Assembly: GCA_000701945.1 (NCBI GenBank) | Contig: KL370840.1 | Location: forward strand, 248,001 to 312,000 | Direction of reading: 5' to 3' | Length of the DNA stretch: 64,000 bases | Source: Anaerotruncus sp. MC2020 | Lineage (GTDB): Bacteria; Bacillota; Clostridia; Oscillospirales; Ruminococcaceae | Made by a program: the position numbers and the translations under genes | In this document: positions 49,414-59,329 of the stretch, one piece after another | Numbering within the stretch: the first letter of the stretch is position 1 | Layout of the letters: every line of letters begins with the position of its first letter | The notes under the pieces: generated by a model | The model's database searches: none | Seen by the model: only the letters and a program-made list of their open reading frames with translations | What the model was told of the DNA's origin: nothing

Positions 49414-52400
49414 TTAAAAGAAGCTCATCTGTGAAGATTCTGGCAAGTCGCCGAAAGCTCCTATGCTTTTCAACATATCTATTGTCGTTTTTGACGCACC
49501 GCTCATGTCCTGGAACTCCTCTATCGAGATGAATCCGCCCTTCTGAGCGGCTTCATGCAGTCCCTTTGCGGCACTTTCACCTACTCCCGACATAGCTGAG
49601 AACGGTATGCGGAGCTTGCCGTCCTCTATGAGGAAGTCCTTTGCATCGGACTTGAACAGGTCTATCGGCAGGAACTCATACCCGCGCGAGAGCATCTCGT
49701 TCGTGATGAGCAGGATATCGTACAGATCGGTCTCTTTCTTGGAGCGGTCGTTGCCGAGCTCGCGGAGCTCTCTCAGCTTCGCGCGGACGACCTCCTTGCC
49801 CTGCACTGCGAGCTCTGCGTTGAAGTCCTCGCCGCGGACTGAGAAGTACGTCGCGTAGTATTCGAGCGGCATATGTAGCTTGAACCAGCCGAGCTTTATC
49901 GCCGCGATAACGTAGGCGGCGGCGTGCGCCTTCGGGAACATATACTTTATTTTCAGACAGCTTTCGATGTACCATTCGGGCACATCGTGACTTCTGAGCA
50001 TTTCGATTATCTCGGGCGTGAACTGCTTCGGAGCCTTGCCCTTACGAGTCCACTCCATTATCTGGAACGCCATTTTCGGCTCAACGCCCTTATAGAGCAG
50101 GTACGTCATGATACTGTCACGAGTACCGATAACCTCGGAAATCGTGCAGACGTTGTTGTCGATGAGGTCCTTTGCATTGCCGAGCCAAACGTCCGTACCG
50201 TGGGAAAGTCCCGATATCTGTAGGAAGTCGCTGAACTTTGTCGGCTTGGCGTCGAGGAGCATCTGTATCGTGAAGCCCGTACCCATTTCAGGGATACCAA
50301 GGCTTCCCGTCTTGCAGAAAATGTCCTCGGGGGTTACTCCGAGCACCGAGCAGTCCGTACACATACGGATAACGTCGGGGTCTGAGGTCGGAACGTCCTT
50401 TATCTTGATATTCGTAAGGTCCTCGAGATGCTTGTACAGCGTCGGGACTACGTGTCCGAGCTCGTCGAGCTTGAGGATAGTGTCATGCAGGGAGTTGAAC
50501 GTGAAGTGGGTTGTGATAATTTCCGAATCAGCGGTATCTGCGGGATGCTGAACAGGCGTGAAGTCGTACACCTCGTAGTCAGATGGAACAACGACCATTC
50601 CGCCGGGGTGCTGACCTGTCGTGCGCTTGATACCCGTACATCCTATCGCGAGACGGTTCATCTCGGAGTTGTTGAGCGTGATACCGTTGTCCTCGCAGTA
50701 TTTCTTCACGTAGCCGAACGCCGTCTTATCGGCGACAACTGAGATAGTTCCTGCCTTGAAAACGTTGGATTTGCCGAACAGCTCCTCCGTGTAGCGGTGA
50801 GCCCAGAACTGGTATTCATCGGAGAAGTTGAGGTCGATATCGGGCGCCTTGTCACCGTCGAAGCCGAGGAAGGTCTCGAACGGTATATCGTGACCGTCGC
50901 GATTAAGGTCTGCGCCGCATTTCGGGCACTTCTTCGGCGGGAGGTCGAAGCCTGAGCCGTACTTACCGTCGAGCAGGAACTCGCTGTACTTGCAGTCGGG
51001 GTTCGGGCAGACATAGTGCGGCGGGAGCGGGTTAACCTCGGATATTCCTGCCATTGAGGCTACAAATGACGAGCCTACCGAACCACGTGAGCCTACGAGG
51101 TAGCCATTGTCGACGGAGTTCCATACCAGCTTCTGCGCGATGATGTAGAGCACTGAGAAGCCGTGCTTGATGATAGAGCCGAGCTCGCGGTCGAGACGTT
51201 TGTCAACGAGCTCGGGAAGCGGGTCGCCGTATATCTCATGCGCCTTGTCGTGGGTTATGCGCGTGAGCTCCTCCTCCGCGCCCTCGATAGTAGGCGTGAA
51301 CGTGCCCTTGGGGATCGGGCGCACGACCTCGACCATATCCGCGATAGCGTTTGTATTTGTGATGACTATCTCCTTCGCCTTGTCCTCGCCGAGGTATGCG
51401 AATTCCTTCATCATCTCGTCAGTCGTTCTGAAATAGAGTGCCGCCTGATTTTCAGCGTCCTTGAAGCCCATTGTCGTGAGGATTATCTTGCGGAAGATAG
51501 CGTCCTTCGGGTCGATGAAGTGGACGTCGCAGGTCGCACATACGGGGATATTCAGCCGTTCGCCGAGCTGTACGATATAGCTGTTGAACTCGCGGAGCAC
51601 GTCGTCGTTCTGCACAGTGCCCTCGCGCACCATGAACTCGTTGTTGCATATCGGCTGTATCTCGAGGTAGTCGTAGAAGCGTGCGAGGTTGTCGATGAAG
51701 TCCTGCGAGCGCAGGTCGACCATTGCGCGGAATAGCTCTCCCGCCTCGCAGGCACTGCCGAAGATGAGTCCCTCGCGGTGCTTGATGAGGACTGATTTAG
51801 GGATAAGCGGCTTTTTGTAGAAGTATTCGAGGTTGCTTATTGAAACAAGCCTGTAGAGGTTTTTCAGTCCCTCCTGATTGCGGACGAGGATTATCTGATG
51901 GTAGGATTTAAGCTTTTTCTTCTCTATCTCGTCGACGAGGATATTGAGCTGTTGAACTGTCGCAAAAGAGCGCTCGTTCTTTAATCTGCCCGAGAGTTCG
52001 ATGAATATTTTTGCGAGCATGAGCGCATCGTCGGAGGCTCGGTGGTGCTCGAAATTGCCGAGCTTGAGCTGTTTTGCCACAAGATTGAGCCTGTGACGTC
52101 CCATTTCGGGGAGCATCGACTGGCACATAACGAGCGTGTCGACCCACGTATACGGGAAGTCGATATTATTCCGCTCGCAGACCTGATTTATCATATTCGT
52201 ATCGAAGCGCGCATTGTGAGCGACGAGTACGGGCTTGTCCCCGCAGAACTCCATGAACTGCCGCAGAGCCTCAGCCTCGGCGGGAGCGTCGGCAACATCA
52301 GCGTCGCTGATACCTGTGAGCTCGGTTATTTTCTCCGGGATATGGAATCCAGGATTTACCTTAGTATTGAAGCTGTCGATGACCTGTAGATTTTTGAGCT

Positions 52401-53748
52401 TGACTGCTCCTATCTCTGTCAGCCTGTCATGTCGGAAGCTCAGACCTGTTGTTTCGACGTCGAAAACGATTATCTCCTCGTCGAGCTTGCGGTCGTCGTC
52501 GCCGTAGACAACCATATCACGCTCGATATCGTTGACTACATAAGCCTCCATGCCGTATATGCACTTGAAGTTCTTGGGCATATTGTACATACAGTCGGGG
52601 AAAGCCTGCACGTTGCCGTGGTCGGTTATCGCCATAGCCTGATGTCCCCACGATGCCGCGCGGTTTATCAGTGTGACAGGGTCGGTGACAGCGTCCATGG
52701 CAGACATATTCGTATGACAATGGAGCTCGACGCGCTTCTCGGGGTATGTATCCATTTTCGGAGCGCGCTTGACCTTTATCAGCGAATTGGGCATTATGCA
52801 GATATCCTTCGCGAACTGGTCATAGTCTATCTTGCCCGCGATGAGAAGCGTTGTGCCGTTCTTGATACCTGTGAACAGCTTGAGCTCGTCCTCGTCGTTT
52901 TCCTTGACAAAGACCTTTACGAGCAGTGAGCCGCTGTAATCGGTGACATTGAACGTGACAACAGTCTTGCCGCTTCGGAGTTCCTTTGCCTCGGAGGCAA
53001 AAACGTCTCCGACGATAACAACGCGCTCGGAGAGGAGCTTGACAGCATCGGCAATTGAAATGGGCTTCTCACGTATGGGACGTCCCTTGAGCATTTCCGC
53101 TGATTCGGCGTCGAAGTCCATATCGAGAGAGGACGTATCGACAGAACGTGTCGGAACGGCTGCCTGAATGAGCTCCTGACGCTTCTCTTCCTCGGACTTC
53201 TCGGGTGCGAACTGGTCGCTGTAGTCGGGCAGTGTAGCCTCGACCTCAGCGGTGATGTGGTCGAATTCCTCGGAGGTGATAGCCTCTCCGCCGAGCAGCT
53301 CTACCTCGAAACGCAGACCGTACATATTGTAGATGAGCTGGCTGAGCTGACGCGAGAAATGGGACTTTTCAAGTATCTCTCTGCCGCTGTGCTTCAGTCC
53401 TATAGACAGCTTATTCTCCGAGCGCCTGATATCGGCGTCGTCGAGGAAGCCGTTGACTACAGAGACATCGCGCTTCAGTATAGTGAGGATATCAGAGAAC
53501 TGCGACATCTCAAAGAGCGACTCCTCATAGCGCGGGTGCAGGTGTACTGAGTCGACCTTTATCGCTTCCGCAAGGGCAGATTCGAACGCGAATATGTCAG
53601 CCGACTGCACGTACGCGCTGAACCTCGCAAAGAAGCTGAAATGGCGCATATCCTGCGTATACGTCATCTTGTATATCTCGCCCGCGCCCACGGATTCGGG
53701 CAGCTCGGCGCAGTATTCCTTTAAAAATTCGGATAAAACAATGTTCAT
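49414..53748 (-). CDS. polC: DNA polymerase III alpha subunit, Gram-positive PolC type
   Basis: 1444 residues, normal length. Replicative polymerase with built-in proofreading. Order: N-terminal region, OB fold (about 225-330), PHP domain beginning H-C-H-T-N near residue 340, inserted DnaQ-like exonuclease with F-D-V-E-T-T-G-L near residue 420, second half of PHP, a four-Cys zinc finger (C-P-N-P-D-C ... C-P-K-C) near 905-935, the catalytic P-D-I-D-L-N-F-S (about 952-959), and C-terminal helix-hairpin-helix. It ends the pyrH-polC operon. Confidence 0.98.
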   Translation of the reverse strand: MNIVLSEFLKEYCAELPESVGAGEIYKMTYTQDMRHFSFFARFSAYVQSADIFAFESALAEAIKVDSVHLHPRYEESLFEMSQFSDILTILKRDVSVVNGFLDDADIRRSENKLSIGLKHSGREILEKSHFSRQLSQLIYNMYGLRFEVELLGGEAITSEEFDHITAEVEATLPDYSDQFAPEKSEEEKRQELIQAAVPTRSVDTSSLDMDFDAESAEMLKGRPIREKPISIADAVKLLSERVVIVGDVFASEAKELRSGKTVVTFNVTDYSGSLLVKVFVKENDEDELKLFTGIKNGTTLLIAGKIDYDQFAKDICIMPNSLIKVKRAPKMDTYPEKRVELHCHTNMSAMDAVTDPVTLINRAASWGHQAMAITDHGNVQAFPDCMYNMPKNFKCIYGMEAYVVNDIERDMVVYGDDDRKLDEEIIVFDVETTGLSFRHDRLTEIGAVKLKNLQVIDSFNTKVNPGFHIPEKITELTGISDADVADAPAEAEALRQFMEFCGDKPVLVAHNARFDTNMINQVCERNNIDFPYTWVDTLVMCQSMLPEMGRHRLNLVAKQLKLGNFEHHRASDDALMLAKIFIELSGRLKNERSFATVQQLNILVDEIEKKKLKSYHQIILVRNQEGLKNLYRLVSISNLEYFYKKPLIPKSVLIKHREGLIFGSACEAGELFRAMVDLRSQDFIDNLARFYDYLEIQPICNNEFMVREGTVQNDDVLREFNSYIVQLGERLNIPVCATCDVHFIDPKDAIFRKIILTTMGFKDAENQAALYFRTTDEMMKEFAYLGEDKAKEIVITNTNAIADMVEVVRPIPKGTFTPTIEGAEEELTRITHDKAHEIYGDPLPELVDKRLDRELGSIIKHGFSVLYIIAQKLVWNSVDNGYLVGSRGSVGSSFVASMAGISEVNPLPPHYVCPNPDCKYSEFLLDGKYGSGFDLPPKKCPKCGADLNRDGHDIPFETFLGFDGDKAPDIDLNFSDEYQFWAHRYTEELFGKSNVFKAGTISVVADKTAFGYVKKYCEDNGITLNNSEMNRLAIGCTGIKRTTGQHPGGMVVVPSDYEVYDFTPVQHPADTADSEIITTHFTFNSLHDTILKLDELGHVVPTLYKHLEDLTNIKIKDVPTSDPDVIRMCTDCSVLGVTPEDIFCKTGSLGIPEMGTGFTIQMLLDAKPTKFSDFLQISGLSHGTDVWLGNAKDLIDNNVCTISEVIGTRDSIMTYLLYKGVEPKMAFQIMEWTRKGKAPKQFTPEIIEMLRSHDVPEWYIESCLKIKYMFPKAHAAAYVIAAIKLGWFKLHMPLEYYATYFSVRGEDFNAELAVQGKEVVRAKLRELRELGNDRSKKETDLYDILLITNEMLSRGYEFLPIDLFKSDAKDFLIEDGKLRIPFSAMSGVGESAAKGLHEAAQKGGFISIEEFQDMSGASKTTIDMLKSIGAFGDLPESSQMSFF

Positions 53749-53773
53749 GAATAAAACTCCGTATCAAGACTTT

Positions 53774-53796
53774 AAGGGCGAACATAGTCCGCCCTT
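53774..53796. other. Hairpin between ispG and polC
   Basis: AAGGGCG (53774-53780) pairs with CGCCCTT (53790-53796) across a 9-base loop. No T run follows on the minus strand, so it is not a standard terminator; it may protect or attenuate the mRNA between the two genes. Confidence 0.4.
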
Positions 53797-53803
53797 GTTG
53801 GAA

Positions 53804-54841
53804 TCAAAGTTTTTCTACCTCGGCAAGAAGTTCAGTCACTATTTCGTCCTCGCGTATCTTGCGCTGAGTGCCGTCCTTCTTGAAGATGATAGCGCAGCCG
53901 TCGCCGCCCGCGATACCGATATCAGCCTCGCGTGCCTCTCCGGGACCATTGACGATACAGCCCATGACAGCGACAGTGATGTCCTTGTCGCAGTCCTTGA
54001 GTGCCGCCTCAACCTTTTTAGCAGTACCGATTAGGTCAATGCGCGTGCGTCCGCAGGTCGGACATGATACGAATCTCACGCCGCCGCGCTTGCCGATGCA
54101 TCTGAGGATATCCTTAGCAGCCTCTATCTCCTTGACGGGCTCGTCCGTGAGCGACACGCGGATAGTCTCGCCGATACCGTCGCACAGGAGCGAGCCAATG
54201 CCTACTGCTGACTTGATAAGTCCCATGCGCTCGGTGCCTGCCTCGGTAACGCCGAGATGAAGCGGATAATTGCACTTCTCAGCGGCAAGTCGGTAGGAAG
54301 CAATCATGCGGTTTACGTCGGAGGATTTGATAGAGATGACGATATCATTGAAGTCGAATCGTTCGAGCAGAGCCGCGTGACCCATTGCGCTCTCGACGAG
54401 AGCCTCGGGCGTAGGAGAGCCATATTTTGCGAGAATGTCCTTCTCGAGTGAGCCTGAATTCACGCCGATACGGATAGGCAAATTATGTGCGCGGCAGGCA
54501 TCAACGACTGCCTTGACCCTGTCCATACCGCCGATGTTGCCGGGATTTATGCGTATCTTGTCAACTCCCGCAGCAGCAGCTTCTATAGCGAGCTTGTAGT
54601 CGAAATGGATATCGGCAACGAGCGGTATTTTTACAGCCTCTTTGATAGCGGGAATGAGCTTGACAGCGTCCATGTTAGGAATAGCCGCGCGGATTATCTC
54701 ACAGCCTGCCTTTTCGAGCTCGACTGCCTGCTTCACACTGCCCTCGATATCATCCGAGCGAGCGTTCAGCATGGACTGTATGTAAATATGCTTTCCGTCG
54801 AGGACGCAGTCCCCGACCCTTACAGGTCTGACATTTCTCAT
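53804..54841 (-). CDS. ispG: 4-hydroxy-3-methylbut-2-en-1-yl diphosphate synthase
   Basis: 345 residues. [4Fe-4S] enzyme of the MEP isoprenoid pathway. The cluster ligands are in C-P-T-C-G-R-T near residue 262 and G-C-I-V-N-G-P-G-E-A near residue 295; a TIM-barrel precedes them. ATG 54841 has AAAGGAG about 8 nt upstream; an in-frame start at 54871 lacks a site. Confidence 0.96.
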   Translation of the reverse strand: MRNVRPVRVGDCVLDGKHIYIQSMLNARSDDIEGSVKQAVELEKAGCEIIRAAIPNMDAVKLIPAIKEAVKIPLVADIHFDYKLAIEAAAAGVDKIRINPGNIGGMDRVKAVVDACRAHNLPIRIGVNSGSLEKDILAKYGSPTPEALVESAMGHAALLERFDFNDIVISIKSSDVNRMIASYRLAAEKCNYPLHLGVTEAGTERMGLIKSAVGIGSLLCDGIGETIRVSLTDEPVKEIEAAKDILRCIGKRGGVRFVSCPTCGRTRIDLIGTAKKVEAALKDCDKDITVAVMGCIVNGPGEAREADIGIAGGDGCAIIFKKDGTQRKIREDEIVTELLAEVEKL

Positions 54842-54845
54842 GATA

Positions 54846-55316
54846 CTAACTCCTTTTATTGTATATCTCACTTACGATGTATTTACCGTTCAGCTTGTAA
54901 ACGGTACATTTGTTGAAGTAAAACGTGTCGATACTCATATAGAAACCGTCACTTTTTATCTCCTGACCGTCAGGCAGTCTGACGATCAATCTGTCAGCGC
55001 GTTTCGGCTTTCTAATCACATCGACTATATCAGCTTCGACAGGCAAACCGCATTCGAGAAATATGCGTCTTTTCACCTTGCTCAGCAAACAGCGCATCGT
55101 CATAATGAAGGGTATCGCAAACAGAGCGGGAAGCAAAACCTTTCCCTGAATGCCCTCCTCAGATACCAGCTTCCGCAGACATTCGATCACACCGATATCA
55201 TGTTTTTTAGCAGTTAAATATATGCTGACCGCACCTATGAAGAGGAATAAGCCCCAGATAACGGCGGCAGCTCCAAAGTCTTCCTTTTCGGATCTGAACC
55301 TGACTTTTTTGTTCAT
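54846..55316 (-). CDS. Small membrane protein between rseP and ispG
   Basis: 156 residues, not recognised. Two transmembrane helices (about 14-36 and 60-78) and a C-terminal soluble domain of short strands (V-E-A-D-I-V-D-V-I-R-K-P; R-L-I-V-R-L-P-D-G-Q-E-I-K-S-D-G-F; Y-K-L-N-G-K-Y-I-V). It overlaps rseP by 4 bp and precedes ispG by 4 bp, so it is an extra gene inside an otherwise standard operon. Confidence 0.72.
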   Translation of the reverse strand: MNKKVRFRSEKEDFGAAAVIWGLFLFIGAVSIYLTAKKHDIGVIECLRKLVSEEGIQGKVLLPALFAIPFIMTMRCLLSKVKRRIFLECGLPVEADIVDVIRKPKRADRLIVRLPDGQEIKSDGFYMSIDTFYFNKCTVYKLNGKYIVSEIYNKRS

Positions 55317-56368
55317 TTTTGTATGATACGCATAATGTCGTTGAATGTGGCGAATATCAGCACACCGAACAGCAGTACCATTCCTGCGAGGTGTACGTAG
55401 CCTTCATGCTCGGGCTTGACAGGCTTGCGGCGTACGAGCTCTATGAAGCAGAACAGCAGTCTGCCGCCGTCGAGACCGGGGATAGGCAGGAGATTGAATA
55501 TGCCGACATTTATCGTGATGAGTGCAGTCATATAAACGAGCATGAACACGAGGTCCTCGGTAGATTCAGCCTGCTGAGTAGTGTCGTTTATCGACGAGAC
55601 AACGCCGACAGGTCCCGATATCTGGTCCTTGCTGAGCTTGCCTGTTATCATCTGCTTCAGCGACATACCGACGATATGTCCCATAGAGAGCGCAGTCTCT
55701 CCTGAGCACCTCATAACGCTCAGCACGCTTTTATCGTTATATTCAAGCCCGAAGTCCATCAGCTCTCCCGATGCGTCATCATGGAAGGTGACGTTATCGA
55801 GCTTGATACGCTGTCCGTCGCGTTTTACAACGACTTCGTGCGTATCGGACGAGAATGTCGCGAACATATAATCAATGTCAAGGTAGCTGTATATCGACGT
55901 ACCGTCTATCTTCACTATCTTATCGCCGTGACGCAAACCCGTATGATAGCTCTGTGCGTAGAAAGTCTTGCTTCCGTCGTCGTTTATCTTGCCGCTGAAT
56001 CCGCTGATGCGTGTAGTCGGGATGACCTCGAACATACTCACCATTATCGTACACATCACGATACCGAGGAGGAAGTTCATACACGCTCCAGCAACAAGGA
56101 CTATCATGCGCTTCCAGAGCTTAGCGTTGCGGAAAGAGCGCGGATTATCTTCGCTCGAATCCTCGCCCTCCATAGCGCAGAAACCTCCGAGCGGGAGAAG
56201 TCTCAGCGAGTAGGCAGTCTCACCGAAGCGCTTCTGTAACAGCTTAGGTCCCATGCCTACGGAGAATTCAAGCACCTTTATCCCGCTGAGCTTGGCGCAG
56301 ATGAAGTGTCCGAACTCGTGTATCGTTACGATGAGTCCGAAAATGATAAGTGCAAAAACTATACCCAT
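55313..56368 (-). CDS. rseP: RseP/RasP site-2 metalloprotease
   Basis: 351 residues. Intramembrane zinc protease that cuts anti-sigma factors and remnant signal peptides. H-E-F-G-H in the first helix (about 17-21), a single PDZ domain in the middle (G-L-R-H-G-D-K-I-V-K-I-D-G), and N-L-L-P-I-P-G-L-D-G-G-R with the third zinc ligand near residue 290. Confidence 0.95.
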   Translation of the reverse strand: MGIVFALIIFGLIVTIHEFGHFICAKLSGIKVLEFSVGMGPKLLQKRFGETAYSLRLLPLGGFCAMEGEDSSEDNPRSFRNAKLWKRMIVLVAGACMNFLLGIVMCTIMVSMFEVIPTTRISGFSGKINDDGSKTFYAQSYHTGLRHGDKIVKIDGTSIYSYLDIDYMFATFSSDTHEVVVKRDGQRIKLDNVTFHDDASGELMDFGLEYNDKSVLSVMRCSGETALSMGHIVGMSLKQMITGKLSKDQISGPVGVVSSINDTTQQAESTEDLVFMLVYMTALITINVGIFNLLPIPGLDGGRLLFCFIELVRRKPVKPEHEGYVHLAGMVLLFGVLIFATFNDIMRIIQK

Positions 56369-56391
56369 TTGTATCCTTTCTTTCTGTATGC

Positions 56392-57534
56392 TCAGATGAG
56401 GCTTCTCACGTACTCGCGGGCGCGCTTGTCGGCGTCCATGACGTCCTCGTAGCAGTTTATCTCTGAATATCCGAATTTATCGAGCACGGACGAAACTATC
56501 TCGCCTATCTGTATGAAGCTTATCTCATCGTTGAGGAAAGCGCGTACAGCCTCCTCGTTCGCGGAGTTCACGAGGCAGGGATAAGCTCCGCCGCGTGTTA
56601 TAGCCTCTATCGCCGCACCGAGGCACTTGAACGTCTCGCTGTCGGGCTTTGCAAATGTGAGAGTGCCGTAGTCGGTGAGTGACAGCGGTTTGGTCGGGCA
56701 CTCGAATCTGTCGGGATAGGTCAGCGCGTACTGTATCGGTATCTTCATGTCGGGAACTCCGAGCTGTGCGATTACAGCGTAGTCGTTGTACTCGACTGCG
56801 GAGTGTATGACGCTCTGACGGTGAACGACTATCTCTATCTGGTCGGGCTCGAGGTCGAACAGCCACTTCGCCTCGATGAATTCGAGCCCCTTGTTCATCA
56901 GCGTTGCGGAGTCGATAGTAATTTTGTTGCCCATGTCCCAGTTCGGGTGCTTGAGAGCGTCCGCCTTGGCGACGCCTCTGAGCTGCTCGTAGCTGTAGCC
57001 GTAGAACGGTCCGCCCGAAGCAGTGAGGATTATCTTCGAGAGCTGCGAGCGCTTGTTGCCCTGCAAGCACTGGAATATCGCGGAATGCTCGCTGTCGACA
57101 GGGTATATCTTCACACCCTTTTCGGCAGCCTTGGACATTACGAGCTTGCCGCCCGCAACAAGGGTCTCCTTGTTTGCGAGAGCAATGTCCTTGCCTGCTT
57201 CGATAGCAGTCAGCGTAGGGAGCAGTCCGACCATGCCTACAACGGAGTTGAGCACGATGTCATTCTCCTCAAGAGCCGCTATTTTGCAGAGTCCGTCCAT
57301 GCCGCAGAGTATCTCGACGTCCATATCTGCGAGGCTGTCCTTCAGCTCCGCGTACTTCTGCTCATTGTAGATGCAGACATACTTTGGCTTGAACTTCCTC
57401 ACCTGCTCGCTCAGGAGCTTTACGCTGCTGTGAGCTGCAAGAGCCATGATATTGAAGCCCTGCTTCTCGCATACCTCGAGAGACTGCGTTCCTATCGAGC
57501 CTGTCGAACCGAGAATAGAAACATTTTTGTTCAT
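56392..57534 (-). CDS. dxr: 1-deoxy-D-xylulose 5-phosphate reductoisomerase
   Basis: 380 residues. Second MEP-pathway enzyme, NADPH-dependent. G-S-T-G-S-I-G-T-Q near residue 8 binds NADPH; A-N-K-E-T-L-V, D-S-E-H-S-A-I-F-Q and a later S-A-T-L-M-N-K-G-L-E-F-I-E-A carry substrate and metal ligands. AAAGGAG lies 11 nt upstream of ATG 57534. Confidence 0.97.
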   Translation of the reverse strand: MNKNVSILGSTGSIGTQSLEVCEKQGFNIMALAAHSSVKLLSEQVRKFKPKYVCIYNEQKYAELKDSLADMDVEILCGMDGLCKIAALEENDIVLNSVVGMVGLLPTLTAIEAGKDIALANKETLVAGGKLVMSKAAEKGVKIYPVDSEHSAIFQCLQGNKRSQLSKIILTASGGPFYGYSYEQLRGVAKADALKHPNWDMGNKITIDSATLMNKGLEFIEAKWLFDLEPDQIEIVVHRQSVIHSAVEYNDYAVIAQLGVPDMKIPIQYALTYPDRFECPTKPLSLTDYGTLTFAKPDSETFKCLGAAIEAITRGGAYPCLVNSANEEAVRAFLNDEISFIQIGEIVSSVLDKFGYSEINCYEDVMDADKRAREYVRSLI

Positions 57535-57538
57535 TATA

Positions 57539-57634
57539 TTATATCTCCTTTATGTCACGAAAATTCACGTCAGACGGCACATCGCCGCAAAAACGAGATT
57601 CCGCATAAGCACAAAAGGGACTATCCGCATACAC
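57539..57634 (-). CDS. Possible 31-residue peptide upstream of dxr
   Basis: A frame from GTG 57634 to TAA 57539 in the 119-bp cdsA-dxr gap. GAGGTGA lies 6 nt before the GTG, and the stop falls 4 bp before the dxr ATG, placing the dxr ribosome site inside the frame. The peptide contains two S-x-F-C segments (S-P-F-C and S-R-F-C). It could be a leader peptide coupling dxr translation, or chance. No homolog recognised. Confidence 0.25.
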   Translation of the reverse strand: MYADSPFCAYAESRFCGDVPSDVNFRDIKEI

Positions 57635-57653
57635 GTTTAGTCACCTCTGAGCA

Positions 57654-58577
57654 TTATAAATACATATGTATACCAAAGAACGCAATGAATACATAGAATG
57701 TCGGGAGCACGAAAAGCACGCTGTCAAAGCGGTCCATGAGTCCGCCGTGACCTGGCATAATTTTTCCGTAGTCCTTGAAGCCAATCTGCCTCTTTACCAT
57801 AGAGGCGGATAAATCGCCGATAGCACCGACTACCGCGCAGAACGCACCTGTAACAAATGCGATAGCAGCTCTTGCGGGAGTGAAGCCGAAATACAGCGAG
57901 AATGCGACAGCGTAGGCTATAGCTGTCGTGAGTATGCCGCCGACGAAGCCCTCGATAGTTTTCTTCGGGCTTATTTCGGGGCAGAGCTTGTGCTTGCCTA
58001 TAGCAACACCTGTGAAATAAGCGCCCGTATCAGCTATCCACGCTCCGCACAGAGCCATTATCAGCAGGAACAGACCGTTATTGCTGTCTGTACGCTCGAT
58101 GCGTATCATGGTAGTCATAGCCTGCGGCACGAGTATCATGCACGCGAGTACGAAGAATACCTGCTCGTAGCGGATATCCTTGTGATTTCTCAGCCATGTG
58201 ACGAATATGATGAAGGCGGCAGCAAGCGTTATCGCAAATACAAGCAGTTCGGGCAGCACAGATACTCCGAAAACGTTCAGTCTCCACTCGGGAACAGCCG
58301 TCTCGAAAGGCTCCGAGTAATAGTCGAGGGTCTGGAAAAGCTTCGACTGGTCGCCGTAGAACTTGTTGCTGTAGAGCAGCGGCACCGCGATTCCGCAGAG
58401 TTCCGCAGGAATAAGTATCGCAAGGCGCTTATGTAGTTTTACCGCGCGTATCAGCTCGAACAGCATAACAGCGACCATAGCGGAGACTGCTATCGGGAGC
58501 AGCAATGTATCATGGAAGTACAGGACTACAGCCAGCAGAGCAGCGCCGACCGCGCCAGAGATAATCCTTGTCAGCAT
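57654..58577 (-). CDS. cdsA: Phosphatidate cytidylyltransferase
   Basis: 307 residues, about eight transmembrane helices. Makes CDP-diacylglycerol for phospholipids. The family signature near the C-terminus is intact: S-M-V-K-R-Q-I-G-F-K-D-Y, then P-G-H-G-G-L-M-D-R-F-D-S. Start ATG overlaps the uppS stop by one base. Confidence 0.96.
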   Translation of the reverse strand: MLTRIISGAVGAALLAVVLYFHDTLLLPIAVSAMVAVMLFELIRAVKLHKRLAILIPAELCGIAVPLLYSNKFYGDQSKLFQTLDYYSEPFETAVPEWRLNVFGVSVLPELLVFAITLAAAFIIFVTWLRNHKDIRYEQVFFVLACMILVPQAMTTMIRIERTDSNNGLFLLIMALCGAWIADTGAYFTGVAIGKHKLCPEISPKKTIEGFVGGILTTAIAYAVAFSLYFGFTPARAAIAFVTGAFCAVVGAIGDLSASMVKRQIGFKDYGKIMPGHGGLMDRFDSVLFVLPTFYVFIAFFGIHMYL

Positions 58578-59320
58578 CAGACGCCACCAAATCTGCGGCT
58601 TCTGTTCGCGTAATCGATTATAGCGTCATCGAGGTCCTTGCCTGTGAAGTCGGGCCAGAGGATATCCGTGAAGTAATACTCCGCGTAAGCGCACTGCCAG
58701 ATAAGGAAGTTAGACAGACGGAGCTCGCCGCTCGGACGGATAACAAGGTCAACATCGGGATAGCCTGCTGTATAGAGTCCGTCAGCGATAGTCTGCTCGG
58801 TGATGTCCTCGGGCTGGAGCTCTCCGTTCTTGACCTTTTCAGCTATTTTGCGGCAGCTGTACGTGATATCGTCACGTCCGCCATAATTGACAGCGAGGAA
58901 GACAATCATCTCGTCGTAGTCCTTGCAAGCCTCCTCTACCTCTATCATCTTGTTGCGGAGCTTCTCGGAGAAGCGTGCCTTGTCGCCCATGAAGATGAGT
59001 CTTGTCTTCTCCTCGTGGAGCCAGTGGATATCGCCGAGGTAGTCATAGAAAAGCTTCATAAGTCCCGAAACTTCGTCCTCGGGGCGGTTCCAGTTCTCGG
59101 TTGAAAATGCGTAGAATGAAATGTGCTTCAGACCGATATCCTTACAGTGACGGATTATCTTCTTGAAGGTCTTAGCGCCTTCGATATGTCCCATAGGACG
59201 GGGCAGTCCGCGCTTCTTAGCCCATCTGCCGTTGCCGTCCATGATTATGCCGACGTGCTGCGGGAGCACCTCGGGGAGCTCAGTGAGGAGCTCCTCTTTC
59301 TTTTTATTGAAAATAGCCAT
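58577..59320 (-). CDS. uppS: Undecaprenyl diphosphate synthase
   Basis: 247 residues. Cis-prenyltransferase that builds the C55 lipid carrier for cell wall synthesis. The catalytic region I-M-D-G-N-G-R-W-A-K-K-R (Asp near residue 28) and the C-terminal R-P-S-G-E-L-R-L-S-N-F motif are intact. Confidence 0.97.
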   Translation of the reverse strand: MAIFNKKKEELLTELPEVLPQHVGIIMDGNGRWAKKRGLPRPMGHIEGAKTFKKIIRHCKDIGLKHISFYAFSTENWNRPEDEVSGLMKLFYDYLGDIHWLHEEKTRLIFMGDKARFSEKLRNKMIEVEEACKDYDEMIVFLAVNYGGRDDITYSCRKIAEKVKNGELQPEDITEQTIADGLYTAGYPDVDLVIRPSGELRLSNFLIWQCAYAEYYFTDILWPDFTGKDLDDAIIDYANRSRRFGGV

Positions 59321-59329
59321 TGTTTCACC

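Noticed and set aside
53774..53796. Rho-independent terminator between ispG and polC
   Set aside because: The stem is good but no T run follows on the coding strand, and polC has no promoter of its own, so readthrough is required.
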